Notes under the pieces: generated by a model
What the model was told of the DNA's origin: nothing
Seen by the model: only the letters and a program-made list of their open reading frames with translations
Database searches by the model: none
Origin: Bacteroides sp. UBA939
GTDB lineage: Bacteria > Bacteroidota > Bacteroidia > Bacteroidales > Bacteroidaceae
Length of the DNA: 27,149 bases
Assembly: GCF_002293435.1 (NCBI RefSeq)
Contig: NZ_DBDF01000098.1
Location: 1 to 27,149, forward strand
Reading direction: 5' to 3'
Translations under genes and position numbers: made by a program
Shown here: piece after piece, positions 7,201 to 15,215 of the stretch
Layout of the letters: the number at the start of each line of letters is the position of its first letter
How positions within the stretch are numbered: position 1 is the first letter of the stretch

Positions 7201-8553
7201 ATGGATTTTAAACTACATAATGGAAACGGAAACTTCTGCTGTAAAAGTTGCGGCAGGCAAGATAAACAGCTGAATACCTATGACTGGCTTGCGGATATCC
7301 CCGGGAATGCGGAAGAAAGTGATTTGGTAGAGGTGCAGTTCAAAAATACCCGTAAAGGATATTTCCGTAACAGCAATCATATTCCTCTTGAAAAAGGGGA
7401 TGTTGTAGCCGTAGAGGCGTCGCCGGGTCATGACATCGGTGTGGTGACCCTGACCGGAAGGCTTGTTCCCTTACAAATGCGGAAAGCTAATATTAAGTCG
7501 GAAGTTGAAATTAAACGTGTCTACCGTAAAGCCAAACAGATAGACATTGACAAGTATAAAGAGGCGAAGGAGCGGGAGCATAGTACAATGATACGTACAC
7601 GCCAGATTGCACTCAATTTGAATCTTAACATGAAAATCGGCGATGTGGAATATCAAGGAGATGGCAATAAAGCTATTTTTTACTACATAGCCGATGAACG
7701 CGTAGATTTCCGCCAGCTAATCAAAGTACTGGCAGAAGCTTTCCACGTACGAATTGAAATGAAGCAAATCGGTGCGCGGCAGGAAGCCGGACGTATCGGC
7801 GGAATCGGTCCTTGCGGGCGCGAACTTTGCTGTGCTACCTGGATGACTTCTTTCATATCCGTGTCTACAGGCGCTGCGCGGTATCAGGATATTTCTCTCA
7901 ATCCGCAAAAACTGGCAGGGCAATGCGCCAAGTTAAAGTGCTGCCTTAACTACGAAGTAGATTGTTACGTGGAAGCTCAGAAACGTCTTCCTTCTAAAGA
8001 AATAGAATTGGAAACCAAAGATGGTACTTTCTATTTCTTCAAAGCAGATATTCTGAATAACCAAATAGCTTACTCTACCGACAAAACCATCCCGGCGAAC
8101 CTTGTGACCATTAGCGGCAAGCGTGCGTTTGAGATTATCGGACTGAACAAGCGAGGTATTAAACCCGATAATCTTATTGAGGAAACACATCGTGCGGAAC
8201 CCAAAAAAGCCGTGGATTTGGTGGAACAGGAAAGCTTAACCCGTTTCGACCGTAATCGTAAAGGTAAGAATGGTAACGAAAATGATAACGGGAATGGAAA
8301 TGGAAACGGTAATAATAACCGTAAGAAGAAGAAGAAAGGACAATCTCCCAAACAGCATCCTCATCCTCAAGGTGACCAGCCCAAGCAACAGGACAACCAG
8401 CCCAAACAGCAAGGGGAGCAACCGAAGCGGAACAAATTTAAGAATCACGGACGAGGAGACGGACAGCGAAACGATAAGGATTCGAGAACGGGAAACCGCC
8501 CCAAACCACAAGGAGAAAAAACGAGCAGAAATGAAAAGCCGTCCCAGACATAA
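7201..8553 (+). CDS. ricT: RicT/YaaT-family PSP1-domain protein
   Basis: A 450-residue member of the PSP1 C-terminal domain family (YaaT/RicT in Bacillus, part of the Ric complex that modulates RNA processing and carries iron-sulphur clusters). The diagnostic cysteine-rich core is GPCGRELCCATWM at residues 203-215 (C205, C210, C211) and GQCAKLKCCLNYE at 240-252 (C242, C247, C248). A further N-terminal CCKSC lies at residues 13-17. Residues after about 350 form a low-complexity, positively charged tail rich in Asn, Gly, Lys, Gln and Pro, probably disordered and possibly RNA-binding. The gene follows holB, the same adjacency as in Bacillus subtilis. It overlaps gldH by 23 bases in another frame. 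The family is certain; whether it acts like RicT in Bacteroidetes is inference. Confidence 0.87.
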   Translation: MDFKLHNGNGNFCCKSCGRQDKQLNTYDWLADIPGNAEESDLVEVQFKNTRKGYFRNSNHIPLEKGDVVAVEASPGHDIGVVTLTGRLVPLQMRKANIKSEVEIKRVYRKAKQIDIDKYKEAKEREHSTMIRTRQIALNLNLNMKIGDVEYQGDGNKAIFYYIADERVDFRQLIKVLAEAFHVRIEMKQIGARQEAGRIGGIGPCGRELCCATWMTSFISVSTGAARYQDISLNPQKLAGQCAKLKCCLNYEVDCYVEAQKRLPSKEIELETKDGTFYFFKADILNNQIAYSTDKTIPANLVTISGKRAFEIIGLNKRGIKPDNLIEETHRAEPKKAVDLVEQESLTRFDRNRKGKNGNENDNGNGNGNGNNNRKKKKKGQSPKQHPHPQGDQPKQQDNQPKQQGEQPKRNKFKNHGRGDGQRNDKDSRTGNRPKPQGEKTSRNEKPSQT

Positions 8554-9034
8554 TCATTTCCTGTTGAAAAGTTTGATATTGCTATTTGTCGCAAGCTTTT
8601 TTATTGCTTGCGACAAACAGGTAGTATATCATGTGTATCAATCTCTTCCGGCCGATGGTTGGCGGAAGCAAGATACCCTTTTTTTCAAAATAATGGCTTC
8701 GGACTCCGTTGCACTTTACAGTATATCTGTAGAAGTAAGAAATAGAAATATTTATCCTTATCAAAATTTGCCTCTTCTTATTTCCTGTGACAGTCCGGAG
8801 GCGCAAAATGCTAAAAAAGACACATTGCAACTGACACTTGCCGACAGCGGAGGCGTTTGGTTGGGTGACGGATGGGGCGATTTATACCAGTCTTCATTTT
8901 CCACAGGGTACATCCGTATCGGTAAAGCAGGAGAATACCGTTTCAAAATAACACATCTCTTACCTGATGATAAGCTTCCAGGTATCAATGATATAGGGAT
9001 TAAGCTAAGGACATTGGAAGCCTCACACTATTAA
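8531..9034 (+). CDS. gldH: GldH-family gliding-motility lipoprotein
   Basis: A 167-residue lipoprotein. A basic N-terminus (MKSRPRHNH) and a hydrophobic run end in the lipobox FIAC with Cys27 as the lipid anchor. The mature part carries features of the GldH family: VYHVYQSLPADGW, a beta-rich centre with YPYQNLPLLISCD, and the closing GIKLRTLEA. In Flavobacterium GldH is needed for gliding and the linked type IX secretion apparatus; gut Bacteroides do not glide, so its role there is unknown. The reading frame stays open upstream to about 8270 inside ricT, but the ATG at 8531 is chosen because it directly precedes the lipoprotein signal. Overlap with ricT suggests translational coupling. Confidence 0.85.
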   Translation: MKSRPRHNHFLLKSLILLFVASFFIACDKQVVYHVYQSLPADGWRKQDTLFFKIMASDSVALYSISVEVRNRNIYPYQNLPLLISCDSPEAQNAKKDTLQLTLADSGGVWLGDGWGDLYQSSFSTGYIRIGKAGEYRFKITHLLPDDKLPGINDIGIKLRTLEASHY

Positions 9035-9216
9035 TCCTGCTGTAATTAAAGTATTGGTTAAAATATATTACACTGTTGGCGCAGGTATATACTCTACTAA
9101 AAGCTAATAAAAGATTTGATAGGGAGCAAAATAACCTCTAAAGGGTTTCTCCGAGATTTAGGGTCAAGTAGAAAGTGCCGTTGTAGGTATCTCTCGGGGC
9201 GGTTCAGATACTCTCT

Positions 9217-9260
9217 AAAACTACCTACTAGTAGTTGGGCAACTACTAGTAAGTAGTTTT
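9217..9260. terminator. 20-bp hairpin, probable bidirectional terminator
   Basis: AAAACTACCTACTAGTAGTT (9217-9236) pairs with AACTACTAGTAAGTAGTTTT (9241-9260), one mismatch, around a GGGC tetraloop. The A4/T4 ends give a short T-tract on either strand. It stands between convergent gldH and rodA. Its core is built from the same ACTACT-type units as the heptamer tract at 22401-22470. Confidence 0.62.
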
Positions 9261-9277
9261 GCAGCCACTACCGGACA

Positions 9278-9300
9278 AAGTTGAGACAACTTGTTTTTTT
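9278..9300 (+). terminator. Intrinsic terminator, plus strand
   Basis: AAGTTG (9278-9283) and CAACTT (9287-9292) form a six-bp stem with an AGA loop, followed by G and a T7 run (9294-9300). It suits the end of the holB-ricT-gldH transcript, although it lies about 245 bases past the gldH stop. Confidence 0.55.
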
Positions 9301-9336
9301 AAATAAAAATACACACGGAAGGTTTCGGGCGAACTT

Positions 9337-10794
9337 CTAAATTCTCCGTTTACGTCCTGCATCAATTCTCAGGAATATAAAAAGTAAGATAGTAAAGCCC
9401 CAAAGCGATGACCCGCCATAACTAAAGAAAGGTAATGGAATTCCAATAACAGGTGTCAATCCCAACACCATACCTATATTAATAAATAAATGAAATAAAA
9501 ATATGCTAAGCACGCAATAGCCATATACCCGTCCGAAAGTAGAAGGTTGTCTCTCCGCTATAGCTACCATACGGAGTATCAATATAAGGAATAGGAGCAA
9601 TACGGCGGTTGAACCTACAAAACCTTCTTCTTCGCCTACTGTGCAGAAAATAAAATCCGTATCTTGTTCAGGCACATATTTCAGTTTCGTTTGAGTACCA
9701 TTTAAGAACCCTTTCCCGGTAATCCCTCCCGAACCGATGGCAATCTTGGATTGATTGACATTGTATCCGGCGCCGGTTAAGTCTTCTTCCATACCCAATA
9801 CCACTTTGATACGTACCTGCTGATGTGGCTCTAAAACTTTATTAAAGAAGTAATCACTGGAATACAAAAAGCCGATGGAGCCGATAGCGAACAAACCGAT
9901 TAAAAGGTAACTTAAATGCCGTTCACTTAGCGAAAGGAAGACAAGATACCCCACTACCAGTACACACAGGCCCCACTGCACCCAAACCAGGTTGAATGGA
10001 GTTACATGTTCTGAAATAGAATAAGCTATCAGCAAGGTTCCGACTATTACTAACAATATATTACGCGTTGGTTCCCATTTCCTTTTATACACCCATACCA
10101 TAGCGGCGGCTGCCAACAGCACCATTGACAATACCGCAAATTCTCCTACCGGAGTAGGTGTGTCGGCAATGAATACCTGATCAAAACGGATACCTACCAC
10201 AAAATAAACCACAGCGCACAAACCGGAGAATAGAACTACTCCCGGCATGCCTTCGCGATACAATACCAAAAAGAATGCTGCATATACTAATGCGGAACCT
10301 GTTTCGCGTTGCAGAATAATCAATCCCATCGGAAACAGAATAAGAAAAAATATCATCAGTACATTTCTCCAGTTCTTCATGGCGAACGAATAGGAACTCA
10401 TATATTTGGCAAGTACCAATGCCGTGGCAAATTTGGCAAACTCAGCCGGTTGCAAACTCACCGGTCCCATTACCAGCCAGGAACGCGAGCCTTTAGTATC
10501 GGGAGCAATAAATATGGTAACTACAAGTAATACGATAAGCGCTATATATATAAGGTATGAGAGCATATCATAAATACTGTCTTCCAGCATCAACAACACA
10601 AAACCTAACCCGAAAGAACATATTATCCAAACCAATTGCTTGCCCGCACGGGTAGAGAAGTCCCAAAACTCACGGTCGCCATAATCGTAGCTTGCCCCGC
10701 AAATACTGAACCATCCGAATATGATAAGAATCAGATAAACGCAAATCGTTACCCAATCCAACGATTTCCATATACTATCTCTCCTCGTTACCAT
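9337..10794 (-). CDS. rodA: Rod-shape peptidoglycan glycosyltransferase RodA
   Basis: A SEDS-family polytopic membrane protein that polymerises lipid II glycan strands together with PBP2 during elongation. The 485 residues include roughly a dozen hydrophobic segments. Family motifs are SWLVMGPVSLQPAEFAK (about 105-121) and QRETGSALV (162-170). The segment EEDLTGAGYNVNQSKIAIGS has the conserved catalytic-type aspartate at about residue 338, followed by the FIFCTVGEEEGF region. The end carries the PLPFFSYGGSS motif of RodA/FtsW. It is more than 100 residues longer than the roughly 370-residue Escherichia coli protein; the extra length is largely in added hydrophobic segments between about residues 215 and 310. 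The ATG overlaps the end of mrdA by 20 bases, so translation is probably coupled with its partner transpeptidase. Confidence 0.95.
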   Translation of the reverse strand: MVTRRDSIWKSLDWVTICVYLILIIFGWFSICGASYDYGDREFWDFSTRAGKQLVWIICSFGLGFVLLMLEDSIYDMLSYLIYIALIVLLVVTIFIAPDTKGSRSWLVMGPVSLQPAEFAKFATALVLAKYMSSYSFAMKNWRNVLMIFFLILFPMGLIILQRETGSALVYAAFFLVLYREGMPGVVLFSGLCAVVYFVVGIRFDQVFIADTPTPVGEFAVLSMVLLAAAAMVWVYKRKWEPTRNILLVIVGTLLIAYSISEHVTPFNLVWVQWGLCVLVVGYLVFLSLSERHLSYLLIGLFAIGSIGFLYSSDYFFNKVLEPHQQVRIKVVLGMEEDLTGAGYNVNQSKIAIGSGGITGKGFLNGTQTKLKYVPEQDTDFIFCTVGEEEGFVGSTAVLLLFLILILRMVAIAERQPSTFGRVYGYCVLSIFLFHLFINIGMVLGLTPVIGIPLPFFSYGGSSLWGFTILLFIFLRIDAGRKRRI

Positions 10795-12640
10795 ACATTA
10801 TTACACGGTTACTGAATTCTTCCGCCATCGCTTCACTGGCAGGTGAAAGTTTTCCATTCAAATACTGTTCCATCATCAAAGTACCGTAAGGCACACCGTA
10901 GGTTGCGCCCCAACCACCGTTCTCTACATAAACAGCGATGGCTATTTTAGGTTTATTCATCGGAGCAAAACCGATAAACGCAGAATGGTCATGTCCACGG
11001 TTCTGCGCCGTACCTGTTTTTCCACAAATCTCTACGCCCGGCAATATACTACCTGCAATGCGGCAAGTAGCGCTTCCGGTGACTCCTGTTACGGCAGCTC
11101 TCATACCCTCTACTATATCTTCATAGTACTGGCGTTCGATGGAAGTGTACCGGCGTTCCCGGTAAACGCTATCCAACTCTGCTTCCTGGATATTCTTCAC
11201 AATATGGGGAGTCACGAAATAACCACGGTTGGCAATAGTAGCTGCCAGATTTGCCATTTGCAAAGGAGTACTCAATACTTCTCCCTGTCCGATAGAGATA
11301 CTGATAACCGTCAGTCCATTCCATGAGTTACGGTAGGCTTTATCATAGAAACCGGCATTCGGAATGAGGCCGGGCTTTTCTCCGGGAAGGTCTGCACCCA
11401 GTTTATAGCCAAACCCCTGGGCAACCATGTGGTCTTTCCATACTGTAATTGCATTCTGTGGTGATCCATATTTCCGGTCACCGAACATACGATAAAGTCC
11501 CCAACAGAAATAAGCGTTACAGGAAGTGGCAATAGCCGGTATCAGTGACAATGGCGAAGCATGTCCGTGGCATCCCACACGCAGACCGCCATAAATAAAT
11601 CCATGCGAACAAGGGAAGGAGGTAGATGACTGGATAGTGCCTTCCTGCAAGAAGGTCAGCGCCTGCGCCGTTTTGAAAGTAGACCCCGGAGGATAAACAC
11701 CCATGATAGCGCGGTTCAGCAGGGGTTTCTGCTTATCCGCTTGCAACAATTGGTTATTCTTTCCGCGCTGGCGTCCAATCATCAGATGAGGGTCGAAGGT
11801 AGGCGCCGATACCAGACAGAGGATTTCTCCCGTTTCCGGTTCAATAGCCACAATCGCTCCGATTTTGTTTTTCATCAAGCGCTCGCCCAACATCTGCAAA
11901 TTGATATCCATCCCTAATGTCAGATTCTTACCGGGTACGGACGGACGGTCTAATTTTCCATCCATATAATGTCCCTGAATACGCCCGTGTGCATCGCGTA
12001 GCAGAACTTCAACTCCTTTTTCACCGCGCAGATGCTTTTCGTAGGATCTTTCAATGCCTTGTTTACCGATATAGTCCCCACGGATATAGTAATCATCTGC
12101 TTCAATATCCTTCATGGAGACTTCGCCAATATCACCTAAGGCATGACCGGCGGCGTCGTAAGTATATTGACGGATGGTACGCCTCTGAATATAAAAGCCG
12201 GGGAATTTGAAGAGTTTTTCCTGAAATACCCCACATTCTTCCGCTGAGAGTTGTGTCATAAACACCTGATGCGTATATGTGGAATAACCTGGATTCATCC
12301 AACGGTTCTTCACATCTTTCATTCGTTGAAAGAATTGCTCCTCGGTAATATTCAACGTGCGGCAGAAGTCCAGAGTATCAAGTTGCGTCACCTCCCGCGG
12401 TATAAACGTAACGTCATACGACGGCTGGTTGAATACCAGCAAATTACCGTTACGGTCATAAATGGCGCCACGCGAAGGGTATTGAATTTTATTAAGAAAA
12501 GCATTGCTGTCTGCATTCTTTTTGTAGGTATCGGTCATTATCTGCAACACAAAAAGACGCATGATATAGATGATGACAATCACTATCGCCACCCCGCCTA
12601 TCACAAATTTCCTTTTTTCAAAAGTATAATCTTTTGCCAC
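10775..12640 (-). CDS. mrdA: Penicillin-binding protein 2 (elongation transpeptidase)
   Basis: A class B penicillin-binding protein that cross-links peptidoglycan during rod elongation. The 621-residue protein has one N-terminal membrane anchor (about residues 12-34) and a PBP dimerisation domain beginning near YPSRGAIYDRNG. A C-terminal transpeptidase domain follows, with the three active-site motifs: STFK (Ser320, Lys323), SCN (373-375, the SxN motif) and KTGTAQ (541-546). Translation starts at a GTG codon (12640); the first in-frame ATG would remove part of the membrane anchor, so GTG is preferred. It lies 21 bases after mreD and overlaps rodA, its functional partner, by 20 bases. It would be a beta-lactam target. 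Confidence 0.96.
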   Translation of the reverse strand: MAKDYTFEKRKFVIGGVAIVIVIIYIMRLFVLQIMTDTYKKNADSNAFLNKIQYPSRGAIYDRNGNLLVFNQPSYDVTFIPREVTQLDTLDFCRTLNITEEQFFQRMKDVKNRWMNPGYSTYTHQVFMTQLSAEECGVFQEKLFKFPGFYIQRRTIRQYTYDAAGHALGDIGEVSMKDIEADDYYIRGDYIGKQGIERSYEKHLRGEKGVEVLLRDAHGRIQGHYMDGKLDRPSVPGKNLTLGMDINLQMLGERLMKNKIGAIVAIEPETGEILCLVSAPTFDPHLMIGRQRGKNNQLLQADKQKPLLNRAIMGVYPPGSTFKTAQALTFLQEGTIQSSTSFPCSHGFIYGGLRVGCHGHASPLSLIPAIATSCNAYFCWGLYRMFGDRKYGSPQNAITVWKDHMVAQGFGYKLGADLPGEKPGLIPNAGFYDKAYRNSWNGLTVISISIGQGEVLSTPLQMANLAATIANRGYFVTPHIVKNIQEAELDSVYRERRYTSIERQYYEDIVEGMRAAVTGVTGSATCRIAGSILPGVEICGKTGTAQNRGHDHSAFIGFAPMNKPKIAIAVYVENGGWGATYGVPYGTLMMEQYLNGKLSPASEAMAEEFSNRVIMYGNEER

Positions 12641-12661
12641 TTTATCTAATGGTTAATTATC

Positions 12662-13162
12662 TCATTTCTTCCTTATCCCCTCCATAGCCATAATGCAGAT
12701 TATAGTCAGCGATGCACTTGCTATGGTTCCAAACAATAATGTTCTGATATGGGCAAATGAGAAGAATTCAATAGAAAGCAGCATTGCATGATGAACAAAA
12801 ACACTGACGACCAGATATTTCAGGAAAGAAGTTGCTCCCAGTGTTTTCACTCCGGGAACTATATTCTCCAACGTATCGCGTGGTACGAACAGTCGTAGGA
12901 AAGTAGGTCGCAAGAAAGCCAATAGTACGGTAGCTGCAGCATTCATACCCAGTGTGTCCGAGAAAATATCTACCGCCATTCCTAAAAAGAATGCCCACAA
13001 CATCAGGGTATTCCGTGGAGTGTCCGATTCGAATTTCAATATTAGATAGATATATAGAAAAGGTGTGGCATATTCGGCAATATGCACATTATTCAGTATC
13101 AGCACCTGCAACAGTACTAATCCGATGAACCAACCTATTTTATGCAGATAATTAATTACCAA
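12662..13162 (-). CDS. mreD: Rod-shape-determining membrane protein MreD
   Basis: A 166-residue hydrophobic protein with about five membrane segments, matching MreD in size, composition and position between mreC and mrdA. Recognisable segments are YATPFLYIYLILKF near residue 31 and FFLGMAVDIFSDTLGMNAAATVLLAFLRP near 58-86. The start codon appears to be TTG (13162): reading upstream in frame there is only ATA/ATT before a TAG, and the next in-frame ATG lies about 50 codons downstream and would delete two membrane segments. This unusual start should lower MreD output relative to MreB and MreC. MreD is thought to balance MreC in activating the RodA-PBP2 pair. Confidence 0.9.
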   Translation of the reverse strand: MVINYLHKIGWFIGLVLLQVLILNNVHIAEYATPFLYIYLILKFESDTPRNTLMLWAFFLGMAVDIFSDTLGMNAAATVLLAFLRPTFLRLFVPRDTLENIVPGVKTLGATSFLKYLVVSVFVHHAMLLSIEFFSFAHIRTLLFGTIASASLTIICIMAMEGIRKK

Positions 13163-13240
13163 TTCTATATACGACTTTATAATTTGCTATTAAAATAATT
13201 CCTGTCATCACTCTATATTCACCACCCCGCTCTGTCTTCA

Positions 13241-14083
13241 TCACTTCTTTTCTTCCTTCTCCAGCATTTTCTGTTCTTCCTGTCCGGTGCGGGCTATCAC
13301 ACGCACATTGTTCAACTTCCCGAAATCCGTAGCCAGTTTTATCTTCAATAGATAAGAAAGACCATCATGTGAGTCGGACATATCATCCACAGTTCCTACC
13401 ATAATTCCCGCAGGGAATACGGCTGAATAACCGCTTGTCACTACCGTATCGCCCAGGTTGAACTCCGCATGACGGGGTAAGTCTCTCAAATAAGCAAAAC
13501 GGGAATCTCCATATTCCCACTTCAGGTAACCGAAATAATCACTGCCTGCAATCTTGCAACTAATGCTCGATTTACTATTCAACAATGGAATGACAATTGA
13601 GTAGTTCGCTGAAGTTTTGTAGACAATACCTACTACTCCATTGGCATCTATCACGCCCATTTCCGAACGGATACCTTCTGATGAACCTTCATCAAGAGTG
13701 ATGTAGTTATCTACTCTGTTGAGACTGTTTTTAATTACATTCGCTTTATAAATCCGGTATTCTTCCGGTTGCAGGCGTTCCAGGCTATGTAACTTTACAG
13801 AGTCCAGTCCTTGCATCTGAAGCGTTTTCTCCAAAAAAGCGACCCGCTGCTCCAACCACATATTGCGGTCGAGCAAATCCTCATTCGTAGATTTCAGATG
13901 AAAGTAAGAAGTGAAAGTTCCCGAAACATCATAAACTTTCCCCGTAACACTATTGGCAGAAGTAAAAAACACACTTTGCTGATAATAATTGAAACGGAAT
14001 AATAAAACAAAACTGGCTGCCTCTAACAAAAGAAAGAGAAACCAGTAATTGTATTTAATAAGAAAGCTCAGTAAATTTCGCAT
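13241..14083 (-). CDS. mreC: Rod-shape-determining protein MreC
   Basis: A 280-residue bitopic protein. It has a short cytoplasmic start (MRNLLSFLIKYN), one membrane segment (about 13-30), a coiled-coil-like stretch (about 60-95, LEQRVAFLEKTLQMQGL) and a beta-barrel-type periplasmic core. The core includes the characteristic IDANGVVGIVYKTS and GDTVVTSGYSAVFPAGIMVGTV. MreC links cytoplasmic MreB filaments to PBP2 and RodA. The C-terminus is a short charged tail (EEQKMLEKEEKK). It follows mreB by 9 bases. A 78-base gap separates it from mreD, larger than other spacings in this operon. Confidence 0.95.
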   Translation of the reverse strand: MRNLLSFLIKYNYWFLFLLLEAASFVLLFRFNYYQQSVFFTSANSVTGKVYDVSGTFTSYFHLKSTNEDLLDRNMWLEQRVAFLEKTLQMQGLDSVKLHSLERLQPEEYRIYKANVIKNSLNRVDNYITLDEGSSEGIRSEMGVIDANGVVGIVYKTSANYSIVIPLLNSKSSISCKIAGSDYFGYLKWEYGDSRFAYLRDLPRHAEFNLGDTVVTSGYSAVFPAGIMVGTVDDMSDSHDGLSYLLKIKLATDFGKLNNVRVIARTGQEEQKMLEKEEKK

Positions 14084-14092
14084 ATTCCTTTA

Positions 14093-15115
14093 TTACCGCA
14101 TCAGGAATGAGAAACGATCCACATTCTTCAGCGCAATACCCGTACCTTTTGCTACAGCGTGCAAAGGGTCTTCGGCAATGTGGAACGGTATGTTAATCTT
14201 ATCTGTTAATCGCTTGTCAAGCCCTCGGAGCAACGCACCGCCTCCGGCTAAATAAATACCGTTGTGAACGATATCGGCGTAAAGTTCGGGAGGTGTATTC
14301 TCCAGCGCGCTTAGAATGGCTGTCTCAATCTTGGAGATGGATTTCTCCAGACAGTGCGCCACTTCCTGATAGCAAACCGGTACTTCCATGGGCAACGCGG
14401 TGATACGGTTCGGGCCATAAACAATATAATCATCAGGAGCATCCTCACCTAATTCGGTCAAGGCAGCGCCTACATTAATCTTGATGCGTTCTGCCATACG
14501 CTCGCTGACCTTCACATTGTGCTGGCGGCTCATGTATTCCTGGATATCGGCAGTAAGGTCGTCACCGGCAATGCGGATGGAGTTGTTGGATACGATACCG
14601 CCCAGAGAAATTACAGCGATTTCAGTAGAGCCACCACCTATATCCACAATCATGTTTCCTTCCGGTACTTCTACATCAATACCGATACCAATAGCGGCAG
14701 CCATAGGCTCGAAAATCAGGTAGACGTCACGTCCGCCGGCATGTTCGGCAGAGTCGCGCACAGCACGTAGCTCTACTTCAGTACTACCCGAAGGAACACC
14801 GATTACCATGCGAAGAGAAGGGGAGAACAAACGGCTACGATTATTCACCATCTTTATCAAACCGCGTATCATCTGCTCACAGGCATAGAAGTCGGCTATC
14901 ACACCATCACGCAACGGACGGATAGTACGTATGTTTTCGTGGGTCTTTTCGTGCATCATCTTTGCCTTTTCACCCACAGCAATCATCTTATCGGTACGAC
15001 GGTCAAGGGCCACTACCGAAGGCTCATCCACCACAATCTTACCATTGGTTGTAATAATGGTATTGGCGGTGCCAAGGTCCATTGCAATTTCTTGTGTAAA
15101 AGAGAATAATCCCAT
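14093..15115 (-). CDS. mreB: Actin-like rod-shape protein MreB
   Basis: A 340-residue actin-fold ATPase that forms membrane-associated filaments guiding lateral wall synthesis. Nucleotide-binding motifs are present: phosphate 1 at DLGTANTII (residues 13-21), phosphate 2 at IVDIGGGSTEIAVIS (about 157-171), and the adenosine motif at GIYLAGGGALLRGL near residue 290. Length and motifs are normal, with no sign of decay. It follows purH by 100 bases on the same strand and precedes mreC by 9. The intervening spacer has an AT-rich inverted repeat but no convincing -7 box, so read-through from purH is the simplest expression model. Confidence 0.97.
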   Translation of the reverse strand: MGLFSFTQEIAMDLGTANTIITTNGKIVVDEPSVVALDRRTDKMIAVGEKAKMMHEKTHENIRTIRPLRDGVIADFYACEQMIRGLIKMVNNRSRLFSPSLRMVIGVPSGSTEVELRAVRDSAEHAGGRDVYLIFEPMAAAIGIGIDVEVPEGNMIVDIGGGSTEIAVISLGGIVSNNSIRIAGDDLTADIQEYMSRQHNVKVSERMAERIKINVGAALTELGEDAPDDYIVYGPNRITALPMEVPVCYQEVAHCLEKSISKIETAILSALENTPPELYADIVHNGIYLAGGGALLRGLDKRLTDKINIPFHIAEDPLHAVAKGTGIALKNVDRFSFLMR

Positions 15116-15121
15116 CTTTAT

Positions 15122-15203
15122 GAATTTTGAATTTTGAATTATGGATTTTGAATTAGCGGCACTACTTATACTGCAGGTAATTCATTATTCATAATTCAAA
15201 ATT
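15122..15203. repeat. AT-rich inverted repeat in the purH-mreB spacer
   Basis: AATTTTGAATTATG (15130-15143) is perfectly inverted as CATAATTCAAAATT (15190-15203), with 46 bases between. The left side also has direct copies of GAATTTT (15122-15128 and from 15129) and a related GGATTTTGAATT. In the purH-mreB transcript it could fold into a stem. It resembles AT-rich intergenic filler common in Bacteroides genomes; function unknown. Confidence 0.7.
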
Positions 15204-15215
15204 TATAATTGAATA

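Larger units (their letters stand above)
9035..9336. other. Convergent intergenic region between gldH and rodA
   Basis: About 300 bases with no credible ORF. The left part (9035-9216) is unstructured to the eye. The right part holds two hairpins (9217-9260 and 9278-9300), annotated separately. It lies between the ends of two convergent transcripts, so termination is its likely job. I cannot rule out a small RNA. Confidence 0.5.

Noticed and set aside
8270..8530. Longer gldH-frame protein starting inside ricT
   Set aside because: The upstream part is a shadow of the ricT low-complexity tail; the lipoprotein signal begins at the ATG at 8531.
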